Positions 6,541 through 12,085 of a stretch of DNA of 12,085 nucleotides are shown one piece after another. Under the pieces are notes generated by a model. It did not search any database. It saw nothing but the letters and a program-made list of their open reading frames with translations, and had not been told where the DNA came from. Each line of letters opens with the position of its first letter. Position 1 is the first letter of the stretch. The translations under genes and the position numbers were made by a program. The stretch comes from Chloroflexota bacterium. GTDB lineage: Bacteria; Chloroflexota; Dehalococcoidia; Lucifugimonadales; Lucifugimonadaceae. The stretch is taken from positions 1 through 12,085 of the forward strand of contig PCAX01000025.1 in assembly GCA_002730795.1 (NCBI GenBank), read 5' to 3'.

Positions 6541-7002
6541 ATGATTCCAAAAATTTTAAAATATAAATTCCTTATGCTTTGTATCATAAGTATTTGTTCA
6601 TGTTCGTCCATGAAAGACGACACAGCAACGATAAACACACCGGGACCTCAACCCTTAATAAATTCGGAAACCTTTGATCCAATTGAAGGAAGTCCCCCCT
6701 TGCCGTTAATTTTTAGCGGTGATTTTTTCGTCGATGGGAAACCAGGTCCACCTGGAATAAACATTTTTACACAAATAATCGATGGGGGCTCCGTTTTATC
6801 GGTAACATCTCTAGGTTTATATCAACACGTTATAGCCTCCCCTATAAGTGTTAGAGACATTGAACACGGTTTTTTTCACTTTTACATAGGTTCACGTGAA
6901 GGCGATTATGTCGAAGCTAAAGAAACGTATCCCATAAAATCTATAGAGGCTCCGACAAATGTTAATTTGAACCTTAATTTTTCTAGATTACCAACTGAGT
7001 AA
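6541..7002 (+). CDS. Small lipoprotein with a predicted beta-sandwich domain
   Basis: Function is not known. The 153-residue product begins with a lysine-bearing N-terminus and a hydrophobic stretch (about 10-18), then a lipobox-like ICSC with the candidate lipidated cysteine C21, so it is probably a membrane-anchored extracytoplasmic lipoprotein. A Pro-rich, low-complexity linker follows (about 27-55). The rest (about 56-150) alternates hydrophobic and polar residues: FSGDFFVDGKPGPPGINIF, a Gly-Tyr turn, then FHFYIG and a final NLNLNF. This recalls transthyretin-like or carboxypeptidase-regulatory-like beta domains of the type 'G.v.vdG.pap.G..i' common on cell-surface proteins; this is pattern resemblance only. 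GKPGPPG is too short to be a collagen repeat. Its ATG lies 4 bases after the gatA stop and its stop lies 3 bases before the carbonic anhydrase ATG, so it is almost certainly co-transcribed and probably translationally coupled. Confidence 0.75.
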   Translation: MIPKILKYKFLMLCIISICSCSSMKDDTATINTPGPQPLINSETFDPIEGSPPLPLIFSGDFFVDGKPGPPGINIFTQIIDGGSVLSVTSLGLYQHVIASPISVRDIEHGFFHFYIGSREGDYVEAKETYPIKSIEAPTNVNLNLNFSRLPTE

Positions 7003-7005
7003 GAT

Positions 7006-7527
7006 ATGATCAGAACACTCAACGGAAAACGCCCTAACATACATCCTGAAGCATTTGTATCGGAAACTGCATACATAATCGGTGATGTCATAGTAAACGC
7101 TAGGGCTAGCATATGGCCCGGTACAGTCATTAGGGCAGATTCGGGAAAAATTATCATTGGTGAAGGTACAAATGTTCAAGACAACTCAGTTATTCACTCG
7201 GACGATGATGCTGTAATAGGTAATTACGTAACTATAGGACACAGGGTGATGTCCCATGCTCGATCCATCGGTGATAACAGTTTAGTCGGCAATGGGTCCG
7301 TATTGAATGATGGGGTTGTTTTAGGTAAGAATTGCCTAGTTTCAGCGGGGAGTGTGATTACCGAAAATAAAGTCTACGAAAATGGTTCTTTAATCAGGGG
7401 CATTCCTGGTAAATCTATTGGGCATATAAGACCAAAACATCAACAATTAATAGATAATGCCACTCTATCGTATATCGACCGAATAAACGACTATAAAAAA
7501 TCTGGTTTAGATTTCAGGTGCAAATAA
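7006..7527 (+). CDS. Gamma-class carbonic anhydrase-like hexapeptide-repeat protein
   Basis: This 173-residue protein belongs to the left-handed beta-helix family that includes gamma carbonic anhydrases (Cam/CamH) and YrdA/PaaY-like proteins, which form trimers with metal sites between subunits. Hexapeptide repeats run from about residue 20 to 125 (IGDVIV, IWPGTVIRAD, IGEGTNVQDN, IGNYVTIGH, IGDNSLVGNG, LGKNCLVSAG), followed by a C-terminal helix. The three metal-ligand histidines are in place: H64 (SVIH), H79 (IGH) and H84 (MSH), along with the conserved R43 and D45 (VIRAD) and Q58. The usual HGC after the third histidine is here HAR, a small variation. Carbonic anhydrase activity is plausible, but many members are inactive or have other partners, so I give no gene symbol. 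It is the last gene of the gatC run and converges on argS, 3 bases away. Confidence 0.85.
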   Translation: MIRTLNGKRPNIHPEAFVSETAYIIGDVIVNARASIWPGTVIRADSGKIIIGEGTNVQDNSVIHSDDDAVIGNYVTIGHRVMSHARSIGDNSLVGNGSVLNDGVVLGKNCLVSAGSVITENKVYENGSLIRGIPGKSIGHIRPKHQQLIDNATLSYIDRINDYKKSGLDFRCK

Positions 7528-7530
7528 CTT

Positions 7531-9204
7531 TCACATTTTTTCAGGAGCATTCATACCCATCAAATAAAGTGCTTTTGCAAAAGTGATCCTAGCAGCTTCA
7601 ACCAGTTTTAACCGAGCACAAGTAATCGGTCCTAACTCAACATCGGTGGAAACCACTTGGCATTCTTCATAAAAACGATTTAATAGCCGCGCTAATTCTA
7701 ACGAATAGTGAGCAACATGATGTGGTTCAAATCTATTGGCAGAAAATGAAATAATTGCTGGTAATTCAGTTAACTTCCTTATAAGTACAATTTCGACAGG
7801 GTCTGTCAATAATTTCACATCAGCACCCAAAAAATGTAATTTCTTAGTCTCGGCTAATCTTTGTATAGCGCACAGCCTAGCATGAGCATATTGTATTGTA
7901 AAAACGGGATTTTCAGAAGATTGTTTTTTCGCCATAGTTAAATCGAAATCCATTTGTGCCTCCGACGATCTACTTAGAAAAATAAATCTACAGGCATCAG
8001 GTCCGACTTCCTGAACTAAGTCATCGATTTCCATCATTACGCCTTTGCGTTTACTAAATCTTAATGACTTACCGTTTTCCGTGAATTTCACTATTTGATT
8101 GAGGATAACAACTAGTTTTTCTTCGTCACATCCAAAAGCTTCCAGAGCATTTTTCATGCGGGCAACATGCCCATGATGATCTGCGCCCCAAATATCTATA
8201 ATAAGGTCAAATTTACGTTTAATTAGCTTATTATGGTGATAGGCAATATCGGTACCAAAATATGTGACACCACCTGTGCCACTTCTGATCAATACAGTAT
8301 CCTCGTCTGCTCCGAGTTTAGTTCCTAAAAACCATACCGCTCCATCTCTAGTATCCACTAAATTGTTCTCTTTAAGTAAAGTTAGAATTTTATCGAAATA
8401 CCCAGTACTCAAAAGAGATTTTTCGCTAAACCATTCATCGTACGTAACACCCAAAGTTTTTAAAGTGTTTTTTATGGAATTCAACGTGGTTTCCAGAGCA
8501 ATTGGTGCAAGGTAATTTATTGCTTCGTCTTTTTCCATTTCCAATATACGTTCCCCATGAGAATCATATATTGACTTAGCTAAATCTAATATATATTCAC
8601 CAGGGTACATATCTTCCGGAAGCTCGCAATTTTTTCCAGATGCTTGGAGGTATCTGAAATAAAGAGTTTCGTTAAACAAACGCATTTGATTCCCAGCATC
8701 GTTGACATAGTATTCCTTATGAACTTTATGTCCGGCAGCACTGAGAATATTTGCTAATGCGCTACCAATCACTGCACCGCGTGCATGCCCAACGTGCAAC
8801 GGCCCAGTTGGATTTACGCTTACAAATTCAACCTGTACATTTAAAGGTTGTAGGTTTTCAACATTTCCATAATCATTTCCTGCCATGATTATCCTGTCGA
8901 CACTTTTTTGTAACCACTCATCTGAAAGGGTGAAGTTAATAAAACCGGGTTTTACAAGATCGATTTTTGAAAAAATCTCTCCCGTAGACAATCTCTCACG
9001 TATCTCAGATCCTATTTTCAGAGGGGCGATCTGCATAATTCGAGCTAATAAAAGAGGCAGATTAGTAGAAAAATCGCCGTGTTCAGGATTACGAGGTTTC
9101 TCTACCTTAACATCAATTTTTCCTGCGTTTGGGAGAGATCCACCAGTTTGGGCACTTAACAATGCCGATGAAATTGATTCTTTTATTTTATCCGCTACTA
9201 ACAT
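7531..9204 (-). CDS. argS: Arginyl-tRNA synthetase
   Basis: ArgRS, a class I synthetase, attaches arginine to tRNA(Arg) in the cytosol. From ATG 9204 it has 557 residues, within the family range. In order: the N-terminal Add-1 tRNA-recognition domain (about 1-100, with KPRNPEHGDFSTNLPL); the Rossmann catalytic domain with VNPTGPLHVGHARGAVIG (HIGH motif as HVGH, 137-140); YYVNDAGNQM; WGADHHGH; and the degenerate KMSKS-type loop FSKRKGV (about 383-389), normal for ArgRS. The helical anticodon-binding domain follows, ending in LYLMGMNAPEKM, the usual C-terminus. An in-frame ATG at 9252 would add 16 residues, but these do not resemble the family start, and no Shine-Dalgarno precedes that ATG. The 9204 ATG has AGGA (9220-9217) 12 bases upstream, a slightly long spacing. 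I prefer 9204, but the choice is not certain. The TGA stop lies 3 bases from the convergent carbonic anhydrase stop. Confidence 0.93.
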   Translation of the reverse strand: MLVADKIKESISSALLSAQTGGSLPNAGKIDVKVEKPRNPEHGDFSTNLPLLLARIMQIAPLKIGSEIRERLSTGEIFSKIDLVKPGFINFTLSDEWLQKSVDRIIMAGNDYGNVENLQPLNVQVEFVSVNPTGPLHVGHARGAVIGSALANILSAAGHKVHKEYYVNDAGNQMRLFNETLYFRYLQASGKNCELPEDMYPGEYILDLAKSIYDSHGERILEMEKDEAINYLAPIALETTLNSIKNTLKTLGVTYDEWFSEKSLLSTGYFDKILTLLKENNLVDTRDGAVWFLGTKLGADEDTVLIRSGTGGVTYFGTDIAYHHNKLIKRKFDLIIDIWGADHHGHVARMKNALEAFGCDEEKLVVILNQIVKFTENGKSLRFSKRKGVMMEIDDLVQEVGPDACRFIFLSRSSEAQMDFDLTMAKKQSSENPVFTIQYAHARLCAIQRLAETKKLHFLGADVKLLTDPVEIVLIRKLTELPAIISFSANRFEPHHVAHYSLELARLLNRFYEECQVVSTDVELGPITCARLKLVEAARITFAKALYLMGMNAPEKM

Positions 9205-9472
9205 TACAAACTTAGTTCCTAATAGTACTTCAAATGCACGAAGTACACTCATGAAGAAAAATATCTAACAGTGGCACCCTGTGTTACTCTTTGAACAAGT
9301 AAGTCTAATTTACAACGAAGATAATAACAAATAAAAAATCTAATGCGTCTTTGATTGTTGAAAGTAAATTTTCAATAATTTGAACTTATAAATAATTGAC
9401 CCAACGGCTTGAATGTTAAGGGACATTTTCTAACTATTACGTGAATAAACAACTTTACCGTACCAGTCAATA
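9205..9472. other. Divergent intergenic region between argS and the amidase
   Basis: AT-rich and without a gene, unless argS begins at the upstream ATG (9252). It contains a 26-base dyad at 9354-9379. A weak stem at 9267-9285 is followed on the minus strand by ATATTTTT and could act as an argS attenuator. A minus-strand promoter candidate reads TTGTTA, 17 bases, TAGACT. No Shine-Dalgarno precedes the amidase ATG. No complete T-box riboswitch was seen upstream of argS. Confidence 0.5.
9354..9379. repeat. 26-base dyad between argS and the amidase
   Basis: The arms ATTGTTGAAA (9354-9363) and TTTCAATAAT (9370-9379) pair over 10 positions around a 6-base spacer GTAAAT, with a single G-T mismatch. 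It lies about 95 bases upstream of the amidase start and 150-175 bases upstream of argS. Its symmetry and position fit an operator for a dimeric regulator of the amidase/transporter unit. No regulator gene is present nearby to pair with it. Confidence 0.45.
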
Positions 9473-10873
9473 ATGACCGAAATATTAAGAAAATCTATTC
9501 ATTATGTTGCTCCTAAAGTAAAATCTCTCGACGTATCCCCCGTTGAACTTGTAACCAGTACGCTAAGAGAAATAGCTCGAGTAAATACAAAATTACTGGC
9601 ATACATTGATTTATTTTCAGAAAGTGCTATAAAACAAGCAAATGATGCCGCCAGGGAAATAGAATCGGGAAAGTGGAGGGGACCGTTACACGGAATTCCA
9701 ATTGGTTTGAAAGATTTGATAAACGTTGCTGGATATAAAACCACTGGTGGATCAAGACTTTTGCGTCATAACTTTTCTAGTTCAAATGCAACGGTATCGG
9801 ACAGATTAATAAACGCAGGCGCAATTTTAATCGGAAAACACAACATGGTAGAGTTGGCTTTTGGGTCTACAGGCCTTAACAACTTTACGGGTCATTCTCG
9901 AAATCCATGGAACGTGGAAAGAATTACAGGTGGTTCAAGTTCTGGTTCAGGGGCAGCAATTGCGTCATGTTTAGCATACGGTGCTTTAGGATCAGATACA
10001 GGAGGATCGGTGAGAATGCCCGCTTCATTATGTGGAATAGCTGGTCTAAAACCTACTTACGGATTAATCCCTCGTACAGGAATTTTAGATCTTTCTTATA
10101 GTATGGATCATTTGGGACCAATGGCTAGGAGGTCAATAGATTGTGGCTATATTTTAAACGCGATCAAGGGGCACGATCGAAAAGATGAAACGAGCATAAA
10201 AGAGTCATCACTAGATTACACCAGTAGAATTACCGATGGTCTTCAGGGTATAAAGGTTGGTGTCCCTAATAATTTCTTTTTTGATGATTTTGTCGACCGA
10301 GAAATAAAAACGTCCGTCATTAAAGCTGTTGATCTACTCGCTTCAAATGGAGCTGAGATAATTGAGATTGATTTACCGTGGGCCGAAGAAGGGCGGGAGG
10401 TGAATTTAACTATTATGTTAGCTGAAGCTGCAACGGTACATAAAAAAAACCTATCACAAAAGTCCCATCTTCTTTCACCAGAAATTTCAAAAAGGATTAT
10501 TTCAGGTTTTAACATTTCACCGCAGGATTACGCAATTGCTCAAGAAAAAAAGACTGTTTTAAGTAAAAAAATGAGCAATATATTTAAATCTGTAAACGTT
10601 TTAATAACCCCTACCGTACCAATAAAAACCCCCAAAATTACTGATTGTTTGAAGTACCCTGAAAACAATTATGCCGAAGACCTACCGCTTCTTACTGGAA
10701 TTTTTAATGTTACAGGTCAACCATCTCTTTCAGTAAATTGTGGATTTTCGAACGAAGGAATGCCCATCGGCATGATGATTAATGGAAATTATTTAAACGA
10801 AGAAACTATAATACGTGTAGGACACATTTACGAAGAATTATCTGGTTGGCATAAACTTTTTCCAAAAATATAA
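9473..10873 (+). CDS. Amidase-signature family amidohydrolase (not GatA)
   Basis: This 466-residue enzyme should hydrolyse a C-N amide bond; the substrate cannot be read from the sequence. The Ser-cisSer-Lys triad is complete: K80 (IGLKDL), S155 (TGGSSSGSG) and S179 (DTGGSVRMP), with exactly the same spacing as the GatA encoded 4 kb upstream. It differs from GatA in specificity regions: VELAFGSTGLNNFTGHSRNPWN (about 126-147) replaces the GatA DEFAMGSSTENS segment, and the GatA motif RRILLGTYALSAGYYDAYY is absent, its place taken by SKRIISGFNISPQDYAIAQ. It therefore resembles catabolic amidases annotated as 'GatA-like'. The start is ATG 9473 with no clear Shine-Dalgarno. An MFS transporter begins 25 bases downstream, suggesting an uptake-plus-hydrolysis operon. 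It could still be mis-annotated as gatA by similarity alone. Confidence 0.88.
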   Translation: MTEILRKSIHYVAPKVKSLDVSPVELVTSTLREIARVNTKLLAYIDLFSESAIKQANDAAREIESGKWRGPLHGIPIGLKDLINVAGYKTTGGSRLLRHNFSSSNATVSDRLINAGAILIGKHNMVELAFGSTGLNNFTGHSRNPWNVERITGGSSSGSGAAIASCLAYGALGSDTGGSVRMPASLCGIAGLKPTYGLIPRTGILDLSYSMDHLGPMARRSIDCGYILNAIKGHDRKDETSIKESSLDYTSRITDGLQGIKVGVPNNFFFDDFVDREIKTSVIKAVDLLASNGAEIIEIDLPWAEEGREVNLTIMLAEAATVHKKNLSQKSHLLSPEISKRIISGFNISPQDYAIAQEKKTVLSKKMSNIFKSVNVLITPTVPIKTPKITDCLKYPENNYAEDLPLLTGIFNVTGQPSLSVNCGFSNEGMPIGMMINGNYLNEETIIRVGHIYEELSGWHKLFPKI

Positions 10874-10898
10874 CTAAACACTTAACGTTGTTACAGAA

Positions 10899-12085
10899 GT
10901 GAACAAAAAAACTGGGGAATTTGCCCACTTTCGATCCGAAACAGGGCAAATATTTCACGGGTGGTATATCGTCGCTGCTTCTGCTTGGACTAATGCGATA
11001 GGGGGATCAGTTCAATGGCAGGGGTTTACAGTATTTTTTCTTCCAATCGCAAACTCATTAGGACTTTCACATGCTCAAGCGGCTCTTCCGTTTGCTTTGG
11101 CAAGAGCAGAAAGCGGAATTACAGGTCCTATAGCCGGATGGTTAATAGATAAATATGGAGTAAAACCCCTTATGTTTATCGGTACCATTCTTACTGGAAT
11201 AGGATACATATTGCTCGCAAGAACCAATTCATTTTTAACGTTTTTACTTGTCTATATATTTGTTATTTCGCTTGGTGCATCAACAGGTTTTATGCAAGCT
11301 GCATCTACATCAATCAACATGTGGTTCGTAAAATATAGGGGCATGGCCATGTCTTTGAATAGTGCTGCTTTTCGACTAGGTGGAGCTTTTATGGTCCCGT
11401 TACTTTCTATCGTTGTTCTTAAATATGGTTGGCAGACGGCAGCCTTTTGGGTAGGCATTGGAATGGTTGTTTTAATTGCACCCTCGGCACTCGTTTTTAA
11501 AAGGTCTCCAGAGTCGATTGGTACAGGACCTGACGGTGAAAAACTTCGTCCAAAAAAAATTGACTTAAAAAAACCTATTTCAAGTAATGAATCGACGGCA
11601 GAACATGATTGGACTCCTAGGCAGGCGGTAAAAACCTCATCTTTTTGGACTTTAGCCTTGGGTACCGTTTTAAGAATGGTTGTACATGGAACAATCTTTA
11701 TACATTTTGTACCAATTCTTGTATGGAAAGGTGAAAGCCAACAATCAGCGGCAAATATGATAGGAGCAATGGCATTAATATCCGTCCCAATCATACTGAT
11801 TTTTGGGTGGTTTAGCGATAAATTTTCACGACAAAAATTAATGTCCGGGTTATATTTATCCGCCGGAATTTCTCTTCTTATGATTAATTATGTCGATGGG
11901 ACCTGGCCAATTTTTTTATCGATGATGTTATTTATTGGAACGGAGGTTGGCTCTGGCCTTAATTGGGCCTTAGTTGGCGATCTATTTGGTAGAAGACACT
12001 TTGCCACAATTAGAGGCTGGTTAGCTCCGATTTACAATATCGCTCTCATATTTGGACCTGTTGGGGCAGGATTTATAAAGGATCA
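10899..12085 (+). CDS. MFS transporter, OFA (monocarboxylate-type) like, C-terminus cut
   Basis: This is an inner-membrane major facilitator superfamily transporter whose frame stays open for 395 codons to the right edge, so the last helices and the stop are missing. The N-terminal half shows FHGWYIVAA at the start of helix 1 (about 19-27), the MFS motif A GWLIDKYGVKPL between helices 2 and 3 (80-91), and about six hydrophobic segments to residue 200. A charged central loop follows (about 201-245, KKIDLKKP). The second half repeats motif A as GWFSDKFSRQKL (303-314). MWFVKYRGMAMSL (141-153) and the HGWY opening resemble oxalate/formate antiporter and monocarboxylate carrier relatives, so an organic anion substrate is possible but not shown. 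The start is GTG 10899; an in-frame TAA lies at 10875-10877 and no other start lies between. It has no strong Shine-Dalgarno and follows the amidase closely, probably in one transcript. Confidence 0.87.
   Translation, partial: MNKKTGEFAHFRSETGQIFHGWYIVAASAWTNAIGGSVQWQGFTVFFLPIANSLGLSHAQAALPFALARAESGITGPIAGWLIDKYGVKPLMFIGTILTGIGYILLARTNSFLTFLLVYIFVISLGASTGFMQAASTSINMWFVKYRGMAMSLNSAAFRLGGAFMVPLLSIVVLKYGWQTAAFWVGIGMVVLIAPSALVFKRSPESIGTGPDGEKLRPKKIDLKKPISSNESTAEHDWTPRQAVKTSSFWTLALGTVLRMVVHGTIFIHFVPILVWKGESQQSAANMIGAMALISVPIILIFGWFSDKFSRQKLMSGLYLSAGISLLMINYVDGTWPIFLSMMLFIGTEVGSGLNWALVGDLFGRRHFATIRGWLAPIYNIALIFGPVGAGFIKD

Noticed and set aside
9473..10873. Second gatA copy
   Set aside because: The catalytic triad spacing is identical to GatA, but the GatA-specific segments (DEFAMGSSTENS and RRILLGTYALSAGYYDAYY) are replaced, so it is a separate amidase-signature enzyme.
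11252..11794. 180-codon minus-strand open frame near the right end
   Set aside because: It is antisense to the MFS transporter, whose frame shows both motif A copies and regular hydrophobic helices. The antisense translation resembles no protein family I know.

Overview
This is an AT-rich bacterial chromosomal segment with housekeeping genes on both strands. No phage, IS, integrase, CRISPR, rRNA or tRNA was seen. The gene set is bacterial: Rho factor, CTP synthase, GatC/GatA, ArgRS, a gamma-class carbonic anhydrase, an amidase-signature enzyme and an MFS transporter. The lipid-anchored and secreted proteins, the amidase plus OFA-like transporter pair and the style of the Rho N-terminus would fit a marine Chloroflexota (SAR202-like) genome. 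That placement is an inference from gene style only and is weak.

Layout. 1-393 (minus) is the N-terminal part of an unrecognised secreted protein cut by the left edge. 394-902 is non-coding and holds a terminator-like hairpin behind rho and a short dyad. 903-2291 (minus) is rho, apparently started from a CTG codon behind a perfect Shine-Dalgarno. 2292-2746 is a rho leader/promoter region with simple repeats. 2747-4378 (minus) is pyrG, started from TTG. 4379-4732 is a divergent promoter region. 4733-7527 (plus) is a compact four-gene run: gatC, gatA, a small lipoprotein and a gamma carbonic anhydrase. 7531-9204 (minus) is argS, meeting that run tail-to-tail with 3 bases between stop codons. 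9205-9472 is a second divergent intergenic region with a good 26-bp dyad. 9473-10873 (plus) is a stand-alone amidase, followed after 25 bases by an MFS transporter (10899 to the right edge, C-terminus missing).

How the genes work together. GatC and GatA are two of the three subunits of the tRNA-dependent amidotransferase that makes Gln-tRNA(Gln) and/or Asn-tRNA(Asn); GatB is not in the window. ArgRS charges tRNA(Arg), PyrG makes CTP and Rho terminates transcription, so most of the window is core information processing. The amidase and the transporter look like a small uptake-and-hydrolysis unit. Three genes (secreted protein, rho, pyrG) have recognisable Shine-Dalgarno sites but non-ATG starts (GTG, CTG, TTG). 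Several other genes have ATG starts with little or no Shine-Dalgarno. I found no convincing new biological system. The best leads are the rho start, the gatCA-linked lipoprotein, the amidase-transporter pair, the truncated secreted protein and the dyad between argS and the amidase.
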